Of a DNA stretch of 64,000 nt, positions 1 through 11,300 are shown one piece after another. The position numbers and the translations under genes were made by a program. Each line of letters begins with the position of its first letter. The first letter of the stretch is position 1. Below the pieces are notes generated by a model. The model was not told the origin of the DNA and made no database searches. It worked only from the letters and a program-made list of their open reading frames with translations. The DNA comes from Ligustrum vulgare (Eukaryota > Streptophyta > Magnoliopsida > Lamiales > Oleaceae): NCBI GenBank assembly GCA_963555705.1, contig OY743169.1, forward strand, positions 47,790,124-47,854,123, written 5' to 3'.

Positions 1-217
1 TGATTTGGAGAGGTTGTCATATATCCTTAAAACATTGCAGTTATCCCTAGTCCCTTTAAGACCTCAAGAATATCACAAAAAGGGTAGGAACGTTGTCAAC
101 ACAAGGAAAAAGACCAAAAAGGGGGTTAGAGAATTAAAAAATCTCCATAGCAGTATCAACTACGATAGGAGACTATTGACAGGTGAAACAGACAGGGAGA
201 ATGAAAGTCTTCAATGA
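1..217 (+). CDS. LINE ORF1 protein, C-terminal end (partial)
   Basis: Open frame from the left edge to a TGA at 215-217. It is basic and Lys/Arg-rich, ending in a stretch with LHSSINYDRR, as often seen at the end of plant LINE ORF1 (nucleic-acid-binding) proteins. Its stop overlaps the ORF2 start as ATGA (214-217), a stop-restart arrangement common in plant LINEs and consistent with coupled translation of ORF2. The visible ATG at 5 is internal; the true start is upstream of the window. Confidence 0.7.
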   Translation, partial: DLERLSYILKTLQLSLVPLRPQEYHKKGRNVVNTRKKTKKGVRELKNLHSSINYDRRLLTGETDRENESLQ

Positions 218-3200
218 GGATCATTAGTTGGAATGTTAGAGGATTGGGTGGTAAGAAAAAAAGAAAATTGATAAAGGAGATGTTATGTAAGGAAAGACCG
301 GATGTTGTAACAATACAGGAAACAAAGAGGTCAGTATTTGATAACAAGTTTATTGGAAGTATTTGGGGCTCTAGATTTAAGGAGTGGGTTTTTCTACCAT
401 CTGTAGGTAAATCTGGGGGTATTTTAACAATGTGGGACTCAAGAGTCTTGAGGGGGAAAGAAGTAGTTTTGGAAAATTTTTCGGTGTCAGTACAGCTAGA
501 ATCAGTTATGGGAGGAGAATATTGGTGGTTCTCTGGGATATATGGACCTTGTAATCCAAAAGAAAGATCTGGGTTTTGGGAAGAGCTGGCGGGATTATAT
601 GGTTTGTGTGGAACTAGATGGTGCATGGGTGGTGATTTCAATGTTGTACGTTACCCGTCAGAAAAATTGAATGGTTCAAATTACACTAGAAGCATGAGAA
701 AATTTGACTGTTTTATAAGAGAGGCAGGGTTGAAGGATTTAACGCTCTCAAATTCAGAATTTACATGGACAAATATGAGAGAAAGATTGGCATGCTCAAG
801 ATTGGATAGATTCCTCTTTACGGAAGGATGGGAAGGTATGTTTGAGATAACTAGACAGGAAGCCCTTGTTCGAGTCACCTCAGACCATTGCCCAATTGTG
901 CTTGACACAAGTAGATTCAAATGGGGTCCTACTCCTTTTCGTTTTGAAAATATGTGGATTAGGCATAAGGATTTCAAAAAGAAGTGGAAGGAATGGTGGG
1001 AAGAGTGTGATCATGAAGGATGGGCGGGCTATAAGTTTATGGGAAAAATGGAAACTATTAAGGATCATTTGAAAATGTGGAATAAAGAAGAGTTTGGTGA
1101 TGTGAGGATGGAGAAGATAGCAACAATGAACAGAATAGAGGATATTGACAAAATGGAAGGGGAGCAAGGCATAAGTATAGAGGACAGAAATGAAAGAAGG
1201 AATCTAAAAAGAAATCTTCAGGAACTAATCATTAGAGAAGAAACATCATGGAATCAAAAAACAAAGATCAAAGGAGTAAAGGAATGGGACCATAATACTA
1301 AGATGTTTCACAGAATCGCGAGTGGTAGGAAGACAAATAATTTGATCAACAAACTGGAAAATAGGAATGGAGTGATGTTGCATACTGAGGAGGAAATTGA
1401 GAAAGAGATTATTGATTTCTTTCAAAATCACTTTAAAAGAAATGGAGTGGCTAACTTTGGCTTTGAAGGAATTGAATGGGCAAGTATTGATTATTACAAG
1501 TCAAAGTTAGAGGAACCGTTCACAGAACAAGAGGTGAGAAAAACTCTATTTGATTGTGATGGAGATAAAGCGCCGGGTTCAGATGGTTTTTCTATGGCGG
1601 CGCTACAAGAGAATTGGGATGTTATCAAAGAGGATTTGATGAAAGTGTTCTCAGAATTTTATGATGATGGAATTGTGAATGCAAGGGTGAATGAGACTAT
1701 CATATGCCTAATTCCCAAAAAATTGAGTTCGGTTGCCATCAAGGATTTTCGGCCAATAAGTTTGGTGACTTCTCTATATAAGATAGTGGCAAAAGTGCTA
1801 TCACTGAGACTAAAGGAAATTATGCCACAAACGATTGATGGAGCCCAATGCGCGTTTGTTAAAGGACGGCAAATTTTAGATTTGGTGTTAATTGCAAATG
1901 AAATTGTAGAGGAATATAGGATGAAAAAGAGAGAAGGAGTGGTGTTCAAGATTGATTTTGAAAAGGCGTATGATCATGTTAGTTGGGAATTTTTAGATTT
2001 CGTGCTTCAAAAGAAGGGATTCGGAGAAAGATGGAGAAAGTGGATCTGGGGCTGTTTGTCGTCGGAAAATTTCTCGGTGATGATTAATGGTAAGCCAAGG
2101 GGAAAATTTGGTGCATCTAGAGGATTAAGACAGGGAGATCCATTATCGCCGTTTCTATTCATCCTGGTAGGTGATGTGTTGAGCAGACTAGTAAACAAGG
2201 CGTGCGAAATGGAGAAACTGGATGATTTCAAGATTGGGAGAGACAATGCAAGGGTATCTCATCTCCAGTTTGCAGATGATAGTATATTTTTCTTGGAAAA
2301 TAAGGAAGATGGTCTCGATATCCTCATGGGCATTCTGGAGATATTCTCAAAATCAACAGGGCTAAAGATAAACATGGCAAAAAGTACGGTGGTTGGTATT
2401 AACATAAAGGAGGAACGAATTGAAGATATTGCCAACAAGCTGGGTTGTGTTAAAGGGGTTTGGCCATTATGTTACCTGGGCCTACCAATGGGAGGCAATC
2501 CAAGGGCTTTCTCGTTTTGGAACCCGGTGATGGAGAAAGTGGCAAGAAGATTAGAAGGATGGCACAAGAGTTGTTTATCAAGAGGTGGAAGGCTGGTGCT
2601 ACTGCAAGCGGTACTAGGTAGTATTCCCACATATTTTATGTCAATATTCCACATGCCTTTAAAAGTCGTGAAGGTGATTGAAAAAATGATGAGGGACTTT
2701 TTGTGGGAAGGAAGAGGTGAGGGTTCTAAGGATCACTTAGTCAGCTGGGAGGTAGTTGTGAAACCAAAAATGTATGGGGGTTTGGGAATTGGTAACCTTC
2801 ACCACAAGAACTTGGCCCTATTAGGGAAGTGGCTATGGCGATTTTCCATTGAATCGGATTCACTTTGGCATAATATTATACGTAGTCGGTATGGTCTCCA
2901 TTCAAACGGCTGGGATGCAAATATTGAAGTTAATTCCACTTTTCGAGCACCGTGGAGATCTATTACAAGAGCTTGGAATATATTTGTGCAAAATACCAAA
3001 TTGGTAGTAGGTAAGGGCGATAAAATCAGGTTTTGGATCGATAAGTGGCTGCGCCACGAAACACTCAAAGATTCCTTCCCCCGCCTATTCCGATTATCCA
3101 AAAATAAAGAATCCCTCATTTCTGATGTTGTCTCGTTTCAGCCTCTTTCCAACCCGACTTGGTCTTTACAATTTTCCAGGAATTTCAATGATAGAGACTT

Positions 3201-3891
3201 CGAGGACTTTATCTCTCTCTTAAACCTTCTCGAGACCGCAAACCTAGACCAGGCCACTTTGGACAAACGAATTTGGATAGGCCACCCATCGGGTAATTTT
3301 TCCTGCAAATCCTTTCTTAATATAATCCTCAAACCCCCGTACGAATATTGCTTCCCTCAAATGAATTTCATTTGGAAGAGCGCGGTGCCATCAAAAATCA
3401 AAGTTTTTGCTTGGTTGGTTTCTTTAGGGAAAGTAAACACCTGTGACTTGTTACAATTGAAAAGGCCTGACTGGTGCTTATCACCGTCTTTTTGTATTAT
3501 GTGCAGAAAGACGAATGAAAGTATCGATCACATCTTAATTCATTGTGAGTTTGTTAGAAAGATTTGGGATAAAATCCTGTGTATGTTTGACGAAGCAGGA
3601 GTTCTGCCACGAAAATGGGCTGATCTGATCCTTATTAAATGGCATTCTGGGGAGAGAGGAAAGCAGAGAAAGGAGTTATGGAAGTTGATTGTCATGAGAA
3701 CAGCATGGGCCATATGGATAGAGAGGAATCGGAGAATTTTTGATAACATTGAACGATTAATAGAAGATTTATGGGATAACATCATGTTTTTTACAGGATT
3801 ATGGGCAAGGTCAGCAGGGAACTTCAGCGGTCTGGATAGTTTCTTATTGTGGTTAAATCCGACTAGCTATCTAGAAACCACACGTCTCTAA
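214..3891 (+). CDS. LINE ORF2: endonuclease-reverse transcriptase
   Basis: An intact 1225-residue polyprotein for target-primed reverse transcription. Order of domains: apurinic-type endonuclease (about 1-225; SWNVRGLG at the start, IQETK, GDFNVV, and SDHCPI near 222); reverse transcriptase (about 445-720; FRPISLV, FVKGRQ, KIDFEKAYDHV, GLRQGDPLSPFLF and the catalytic FADD box); then a zinc-finger zf-RVT-like C-terminus (about 1035-1130) with CIMC and an H-x3-C-type cluster. The start is fixed by the ATGA overlap with ORF1. No frameshift or stop is seen, and the catalytic aspartates are present. ORFs on the opposite strand here are shadows. Confidence 0.95.
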   Translation: MRIISWNVRGLGGKKKRKLIKEMLCKERPDVVTIQETKRSVFDNKFIGSIWGSRFKEWVFLPSVGKSGGILTMWDSRVLRGKEVVLENFSVSVQLESVMGGEYWWFSGIYGPCNPKERSGFWEELAGLYGLCGTRWCMGGDFNVVRYPSEKLNGSNYTRSMRKFDCFIREAGLKDLTLSNSEFTWTNMRERLACSRLDRFLFTEGWEGMFEITRQEALVRVTSDHCPIVLDTSRFKWGPTPFRFENMWIRHKDFKKKWKEWWEECDHEGWAGYKFMGKMETIKDHLKMWNKEEFGDVRMEKIATMNRIEDIDKMEGEQGISIEDRNERRNLKRNLQELIIREETSWNQKTKIKGVKEWDHNTKMFHRIASGRKTNNLINKLENRNGVMLHTEEEIEKEIIDFFQNHFKRNGVANFGFEGIEWASIDYYKSKLEEPFTEQEVRKTLFDCDGDKAPGSDGFSMAALQENWDVIKEDLMKVFSEFYDDGIVNARVNETIICLIPKKLSSVAIKDFRPISLVTSLYKIVAKVLSLRLKEIMPQTIDGAQCAFVKGRQILDLVLIANEIVEEYRMKKREGVVFKIDFEKAYDHVSWEFLDFVLQKKGFGERWRKWIWGCLSSENFSVMINGKPRGKFGASRGLRQGDPLSPFLFILVGDVLSRLVNKACEMEKLDDFKIGRDNARVSHLQFADDSIFFLENKEDGLDILMGILEIFSKSTGLKINMAKSTVVGINIKEERIEDIANKLGCVKGVWPLCYLGLPMGGNPRAFSFWNPVMEKVARRLEGWHKSCLSRGGRLVLLQAVLGSIPTYFMSIFHMPLKVVKVIEKMMRDFLWEGRGEGSKDHLVSWEVVVKPKMYGGLGIGNLHHKNLALLGKWLWRFSIESDSLWHNIIRSRYGLHSNGWDANIEVNSTFRAPWRSITRAWNIFVQNTKLVVGKGDKIRFWIDKWLRHETLKDSFPRLFRLSKNKESLISDVVSFQPLSNPTWSLQFSRNFNDRDFEDFISLLNLLETANLDQATLDKRIWIGHPSGNFSCKSFLNIILKPPYEYCFPQMNFIWKSAVPSKIKVFAWLVSLGKVNTCDLLQLKRPDWCLSPSFCIMCRKTNESIDHILIHCEFVRKIWDKILCMFDEAGVLPRKWADLILIKWHSGERGKQRKELWKLIVMRTAWAIWIERNRRIFDNIERLIEDLWDNIMFFTGLWARSAGNFSGLDSFLLWLNPTSYLETTRL

Positions 3892-4104
3892 TAATTGTGA
3901 ATTTTTTTGGTTTATAGTCCTGATTTGGCTTTTTAGGTTTTATGGTGTGGATATCTTATCCATATGCTCTTGTAATTGTTCATTTTCCATCATGAATAAA
4001 ATTATCGTTTCCTATCAAAAAAAAAAAAAAAAAAAAATAGGCACTAAAAATGCAATATAAATTGACTAACATTAGTTACCGGTGAAAATTGTTGGGTTGC
4101 GGCA

Positions 4105-4151
4105 CCCCCCCCCCCCCCCCCCCCGAAAAAGCTCCATCTCTGCAAACGCCG

Positions 4152-4197
<46 letters not shown>
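4105..4197. repeat. C20 homopolymer followed by (AT)n microsatellite
   Basis: Twenty consecutive C (4105-4124), then after 29 bases about 22 AT dinucleotides (4154-4197). Both lie between the LINE tail and the phosphorylase 5' region. Lengths of such runs are unreliable in assemblies. Confidence 0.97.
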
Positions 4198-4200
<3 letters not shown>

Positions 4201-4201
<1 letters not shown>

Positions 4202-4412
4202 ATAAAAAGAAGAGTCAAACAGCAACGTATTGGTTGACAATTTCTCCTGGTGACCCGCGTGACGATCAACGGTGCATTTATCTTTAGCCTCTTTTCTTTT
4301 GTAGTAGATAAAAAGAAGAGTCAAACAGCAACGTATTGGTTGACAATTTCTCCTGGTGACCCGCGTGACGATCAACGGTGCATTTATCTTTAGCCTCTTT
4401 TCTTTTGTAGTA
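4201..4412. repeat. 106-bp perfect tandem duplication upstream of the phosphorylase
   Basis: 4201-4306 is repeated at 4307-4412 with no difference that I can see. Each copy carries TGACCCGCGTGACGATCAACG. The pair lies 230-440 bp upstream of the start codon, so it is in the proximal promoter or 5' UTR and doubles any element it contains. Confidence 0.93.
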
Positions 4413-4639
4413 GTGAAGTGATAAAGTGTACACCTTTTTCCTCCTCCTGCATTTTCCCCAACTCTCAAAGTACTTTTCTGGCTAATTTTCGATGCTCACA
4501 TTCACCGATCTCAGCTTCCGCTTCCGCCTGCTATGATACACTGCGTGACGGTGTGTGCGCATATTTTTGTTCTCAATCTTTCACTCCAACTACTGAATTC
4601 AGATAAGCGAGCATCAAAACTGCTCCATATTTCACAACA
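4413..4639 (+). promoter_or_regulatory. Phosphorylase 5' leader / proximal promoter
   Basis: A pyrimidine-rich stretch between the tandem duplication and the start codon, of the kind seen in plant 5' UTRs. No convincing TATA box or transcription start can be fixed by eye. Short open frames here (for example from 4418) have no recognisable content. Confidence 0.4.
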
Positions 4640-5362
4640 ATGTCGGCCATTACAGTTTCTCTTCTCACCGTTGGATCACCCTTCTCAAATCCTTCCGTTC
4701 TCTCACCTTGCAATTTCAACCGTCTACTTTCGACTTCATTACGCCCCGCTAAGCACCACCGAAGTACCCACGTATTTAAATCATCCAATGGATTCTCCAG
4801 CCCTTTACAAGCCTCAACAACCGACAATAATGATTCTATTACTAATGTTACTACCTCTGGTAGCTCCTCAACCATTACAGTCCAAAACGTCGACGCATTA
4901 GACTCCACGCTCTTCATAATCCAAGCCCCTAACAAAATTGGACTGCTTCAAGTTATCACTCGGGTTTTCAAAGTCCTTGGCCTCGTTGTTGAAAGAGCCA
5001 CTGTCGATTTTGAAGGGGATTTTTTAATTAAAAAGTTCTATATAAAAAATTCGGAGGGCAAGAAAATCGAGAACGTTGAAAATCTGGAGACTGTTAAGAA
5101 GGCATTGATGGAGGCAATTGAGCCCGGTGATGGTTCTAGTGGCGCGGAAGTGATGTTGGGTGGAAGAGGAGTGGTGGTGAGGAAAGCCGGGCTCGGGTTT
5201 GAATCGCTGGGAGATCACAGAGCAAAGGCAGAGAAGATGTTTAGATTGATGGATGAATTTCTGAAGAACGATCCAGTAAGTTTGCAGAAGGATATTGTCT
5301 ATCATGTTGAGTATACGGTGGCCAGGTCAAGGTTCAGTTTTGATGATTTTGAAGCTTATCAG
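4640..5362 (+). CDS. Phosphorylase exon 1: transit peptide, ACT-like domain, start of catalytic fold
   Basis: Encodes residues 1-241 and ends in phase 0 at CAG before GTAATG. The first 50 residues are Ser/Thr/Leu-rich with no acidic residue, as in chloroplast transit peptides. A low-complexity Ser/Thr/Asn linker follows. Residues about 88-160 (from [20 protein letters not shown]) show the beta-alpha-beta pattern and the hydrophobic-x-DxxGLL-like loop of ACT ligand-binding domains, closest in feel to plant ACR/uridylyltransferase ACT repeats. Phosphorylase proper begins near [24 protein letters not shown]. Translating past the donor gives a stop at 5396-5398, so an unspliced reading would be short. 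Confidence 0.9.
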
Positions 5363-8300
5363 GTAATGTTCTGTTCTTCTAATGATCTTGGCCTGTAAAT
5401 TAAGTAGATTTTAGTGGAAGCTTAGCGGATTGGGTAAAGTATTTTTTGATCACATTCTAAAATACACCACGAGTTTAAATATGTTACTATATTCAATTAG
5501 ATTAACTGCTCTCTTCTACTGTCGCCTTGTGCATATTCATATAAAGATACTGCTTTCCTGTAAATAAATGCTGGATTACATTTTATACTGGGAACCTTGG
5601 TAGATCACTTTCTTCAAAAGTTTATGCTGAATAAAGTATGCACTCCCTAGTCTTTCTGAATAGATACACTCACAATCAGGTAAGTAATTGAAGAAATAAA
5701 GAACAAATTACTGTTTTTTCCATGATGTTCACACACACAAAGAAAATGCATACTAGAAGGTAACACTGTTAGCTTACATATCGCTCTTATGTGAGCATCC
5801 AAAGGATGTTTTATATTGATTTCTTCAAATAATATATGCAGGCATTATCCCACAGCGTAAGAGATCGGCTTATTGAGCGGTGGCACGACACTGACCGTTA
5901 TTTTAAGAAAAAAGATCCAAAACGTCTATACTTTCTTTCACTTGAGTTTCTTATGGGTACTGATTAATTATTTGAATTTTCTTGGGTATTCTACATTATC
6001 TTTTTCTTTACCTGTTTTCAGGCTGGGAAAGTTATAGGACATAGCTGGTTTGGTGGCCCCTTTTTAATCAATTTCTTCTTACATCAAGCATTAATGATCA
6101 GCATTCATGTCTAAACATTAAAGTTGCTTACTGCTAGTTTGGCCCTTCTCCTATTTCTCCGTTTCTTTCTTATCGTTTTCCTTCCACTTCTACTGCTACA
6201 GCACTACTATTTCCATAATATATTTATTCCAATACTTGCAAAGAAGATGAATCTGGCATTTGTTTGTCAGGTCGTTCATTATCAAACAGTGTCATAAACC
6301 TCGGCATTCGAGACCAGTATGTAGATGCTTTGGGCCAACTTGGTTTTGAGTTTGAAGTTTTAGCGGAGCAGGTTAGCAAGTTCTCCTATCTATGTTAACT
6401 TCCATGCATGCTCTTAAGCAGTTACCATAGTTCAGATATGAAAGTCTTTTCTACCTTATGTAGCTTAAAAATGAATGAAAGAATACATGATATCTTTTCA
6501 CTGTATATCCAGTATATTGATCCATGAGCTGCCTCGTATTTTTGCTTCCTTTCAAGGAAGGAGATGCAGCCCTTGGTAATGGTGGCTTAGCTCGGCTTTC
6601 AGCTTGCCAGATGGATTCTTTAGCAACGTTGGATTTTCCAGCATGGGGGTATGCTATATTTTGTGCTTTATTGTTTAGATCTTTTTACGTTTAAGAAATA
6701 ATCAGCCACATTTAGGCTCGTCTCATCTTAATCCCAGAAGGCCATTAATGTGCTTGCCATGCAGCACACTGTGTATAAGTTAAATCAATATCATTATGAT
6801 TAAGCACGTGTATAGTTAAAGCAATAATAAATGGTACATTCCTATAATGCGCTTGATCTGAAGCTTGTAATCAGACTAAAAAAAAAACATATTATTACTC
6901 TATTTAAGCAGACCAGTCTTCTTTTTGGACAAGAAAGTTCTACTATGCATAGATTGACAGCATTTCTATTTCTTTAGTTATGGACTGCGCTATCAATATG
7001 GGCTATTCCGTCAAATTATAGTAGATGGGTTTCAACATGAACAGCCAGATTATTGGCTGACCTTTGGAAACCCCTGGGAAATAGAGAGGGTTCAAGTGTC
7101 ATACGCTGTGAAGGTCTGAAGTACTACCCTGTTCAATCTCTTTTCTGTGTTCTTTCTATTTAGTATTTGCTTGTATTATCTTCTTGAATATTGTATCTGA
7201 AACTTCTAATTTTTTCTTGGTGAAATGTTTCATGGATAGTTTTATGGGACAGTTGAAGAGAAAGTTTCAAATGGAGTAAATTATAAAGTTTGGATACCTG
7301 GAGAAACAGTGAGTCGGTATTTTATTTGACTAATTTCAAATTTTAGTCAATCATCAACAACATTATTTCTGTATCAAATCATTTGAATTTGTTTATAACT
7401 TTAACCAGTATCTGTTATTGCTTGATGGAGACGTTTTTCCAAACAATTTGACATTTGATTTTGCTTAGATTTCTTCTTCTTCCTGGTAGGTTGAAGCTGT
7501 TGCATATGACAATCCTATTCCTGGATATGGAACACGAAATGCTATTAATCTTCGGCTATGGGCTGCTAAACCAAGTGGTCAATATGATCTGGTAATTTCA
7601 CCAGACTTCACTTCTACTTGTTAATTATCATGCAATTTTAATATGCCTTCTAAAGGATGACAAAGGCCTTTGGGTTTTCTTCTACTTTCACAATGAAGAA
7701 GCCTGAACATGAGTCCATTGTTTATTCTTCTCTATCTAGATGAATAAAGATAAAATGAGCTATTGGTAGCCCCCTTTGATGCAAAATTATATATCTTTGC
7801 AAGAACAGGAAAAATCTTAGTTGTTTATAATTATTGTACAAAATGCTTTTTGTTATTTTAACTAGATCGTGCCCTAAGAAGGTTTTTTTTTTTTTGGCAT
7901 CGAGGATGATCTTGGAGATAGATTTAACAAGATGACTTATTTTGACAGTAACAAATTTTGTTTTGAAGTTTTTTTATGATCTCATATGTTGATATATGCA
8001 TTTTCCAATATCTTGTTACGTGGAAATTGCATTGCAGGAATCTTACAATACTGGTGACTATATCAATGCTGTGGTCAATAGACAGAAGGCAGAAATCATA
8101 AGCAATGTCTTGTATCCTGATGATCGTTCCTATCAGGTATATATTTCTCAAATGGAGGTTGTGCTTTGCATGTGTGTCTTTCTTGCTTTCTCATAATAAT
8201 TGTGAATATTGAATAATATCCCTCTAAAATGTCAAATGCTTTTAGGAATGATGAGAAGGATTCTAAATCTGCTATATCTATTTTTTTTTTCCAATTATAT

Positions 8301-11300
8301 ATATAGATGCTATGTGACGACCAGAATTCTTGGCCATTCGAGTGACACTAAATAAAGATTCAAATCATATTATCGAGACTTAAATAGCAATTATAATAAG
8401 AATTTATTTCATAATTGAATTAATAGAGTGCGACTTCCAAAGTCATAATTTAATTGCGGAATTAAAATAGTGAATATTGTTTCTGCATAAAATAAAATCA
8501 AAACATAGAAAATTTAAAGTGTTCAATCCAATAATCTCATCAATCTTGGCCACTTTTGCCACCTCCATGTTGACCGCCTCGAATCATCAATTTTCTGAAA
8601 GGAAGAAATATCGTGGAATGAGATTTATAAAACCTTAGTAAGCATGCCAAAAACAATTTTCATGAATAACATAAGGATCATAATAAGCATAGGGAGACGC
8701 AAGAACTTTACCAAACATAAGTGGTAAAAATTCTTATGCGTAGCGCTACTAAACTCCAGTCCCTTAGCATAGTCATAAACTTATCATATCATATCATGTG
8801 GAACCCATAACAATTTCTTGAAATTGATTTCATACTAAAATATAGAAAACATACTTACCGAAAAGAATGTAGAAAAGACGAAGTGAAGATACGTAAATCC
8901 TCCTAGAATTCTCTTCCAATAGTTTTATGTGTGTGTGTGTATATAAATTGACAATGGTGTGCATATTCATGTGGGAGAGGTGCCTTATATAGGACATGAT
9001 AGTGGTCATGCATTAATAGGGATTAGCCATGATGGGGGTAGACCATTTAATTCTAGCATTGAAAGGGGGGTCAATTTGCCTTGAAATTAGTGTAGGAATT
9101 GAAGATTCCTACTCTTGCATGAATAACATATGTACATACTTCCATATATGCCTACCTTCCATATATGGCTACCCTATGATGGCCAATAAGGAATTATTGT
9201 CTTAAAGGGCAAAAGCATAAATCAATGAATTGGACCAAGCATGTATTTACAAGAAAAAAACGTGTGCCATATTTTCAAATATATAGAAAATTGCAGCAAG
9301 GTCCCAAAGTTGAAATTATACTTAATTTAGTCCCTAAAATTTCAATCCTAAGAAAATAGTCCCCAACATTGGGAGCGGGTGTAACAATCTACCCTCCTAA
9401 AAATAAATTTTGTCCTCGAAATTTACCTTAGAACTCATCGAAGAGTTCTGGATACTTGCTTCGCATTTCAACCTCTCGTTCCCACATGGCCTCTTCAATA
9501 GAGTGATTTCGCCATTGTACTTTTTGTAGCGGGATTATCTTGTTTCTGAGAGCTTGATATGTCTGTTTGACAATTCTTATTGGTACTTCTTCATAACTTA
9601 AACCTTCCTGTAATTCAAAAGACTGGTGGTTGATGACATGGCTTTGGTCAGGGACGTACTTCCTAAGCATTGACACATGAAATACGTTATGTACAGCTGA
9701 GAGTTCTGGAGGTAATGCCAATTGATAAGCAACATTTCCAATACGTTGCAAAATTTCGAACGGGCCAATAAATCTTGGTCGTAATTTACCCTTCTTGCCA
9801 AATCGCAGCACTCCTTTCATCGGTGCTACTTTGAGGAACAATTTATCGCCAACTAAAAATTCCAAACCTTCTCTTTTTGTCTGCATAACTCTTTTGTCTA
9901 TCTTGGGCAATTTTCATGCTGACGCGAATTTTCTCAACCGCATGCACTGTCTGCTCAATAATCTCTGGTCCCAAAATCTTTCTTTCACCAACTTCATCCC
10001 AATGAACTGGTGATCTACACTTCCTCCCATACAAGGCCTCATATGGCGCCATGCCAATTGAAGTGTGATAACTGTTGTTGTATGAGAACTCAACTAAAGG
10101 TAGATGCTTCTCACATTGTCCACCAAACTCAAGGATACATTTTCGAAGCATATCCTCTAGTGTCTGGATTGTTCGCTCAGATTGACCATCCGTTTGAGGG
10201 TGGAAAGCCGTGCTAAACTTTAGCTTAGTTCCTTTAGCTTTGTGTAAACTTTTCCAAAAGTTTGATGTGAACCTTGAATCTCTATCAGATACTATAGAAA
10301 TGGGTACACCATGTAATCTTACTATTTCATTCACATAAAGTTGCGCAAATTAATCCATAGTGAACGTCATCCGAACTGGCAGGAAATGAACGGATTTGGT
10401 GAGTCGATCTACTATGACCCAAATTGCTTCGTTGCCTTTCCCCGATCTTGGAAAACCAATCACAAAGTCCATCGTTATGTGCTCCCACTTCCATTCTGGG
10501 ACTTCCAATGGTTCAAGTAACCCTGATGGTCGTTGGTGTTCGGCTTTCACTTGCTGACACACTAAACACTTTCTGACATATTCAGCTATATCCATCTTCA
10601 TACCTTCCCACCAAAATACTGCTTTCAAGTCCTTATACATCTTTGTGCCTCCTGGGTGTACTGAATAAGGAGATGAGTGAGCCTCTTCTAGAATCTCTCT
10701 TTTTAGTTCCTCAAAATTAGGTATACATAGGCGTCCTTGGTAGTATAATGTTTTATCTTCAGAAATAGTGAAATCCCTTCGTTTATCTGAGTTAATCTCA
10801 GACTTGATATGCTCAAAGGACTGATCACCATTTTGATGGCCCTTAACTCTATCACGAAGTGTGGGTCGGATCGACATAGCTGCGACTCGAGCGACCACAC
10901 CTGGCTGAGTGGTAACAACTTCAAGATTCAATTTCTCAAATTCTCTCCATAATGGTTCTTGCATTGTCAACATGGCTAACTGACTTGTAACTTTACGACG
11001 TAAGACATCAACTACTACATTTGCTTTGCCAGGGTGATAATGAATTTCACAATCATAGTCTTTAACTAACTTTAGCCATCTTCTTTGCCTCATGTTCAAC
11101 TCTTTCTGAGTGAAGATATATTTGAGGCTTTTATGGTCCGTATAAATATCACACTTGCCTCCATAAAGGTAGTGTCTCCAAATCTTTAGTGCATGGACCA
11201 CGACGGCAAATTCTAGATCATGCATGGGGTAGTTCTTTTCATGCATCTTTAATTGTCTTGATGCATAGGCGACCACTTTACCGTGTTGCATTAAGACACA

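Larger units (their letters stand above)
1..4037 (+). mobile_element. Plant L1-type LINE retrotransposon, 5' end outside window
   Basis: Non-LTR retrotransposon in sense orientation. The window opens inside ORF1. A complete ORF2 follows, then a short 3' UTR containing an AATAAA at about 3995, and a 21-base poly(A) run (4017-4037). The poly(A) end lies about 600 bp upstream of the phosphorylase start codon, so the LINE occupies the gene's upstream region. The 5' end and its target-site duplication are outside the window. ORF2 has no internal stop, which suggests a fairly recent insertion. Confidence 0.93.

Noticed and set aside
4072..4468. Minus-strand frames containing an Ile-Tyr repeat
   Set aside because: Translation of the (AT)n microsatellite and of the 106-bp duplication; not a gene.
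4418..4935. Overlapping frames around the phosphorylase start (4533-4901 plus, 4935-4573 minus)
   Set aside because: Shadows of exon 1 and its leader in other frames.
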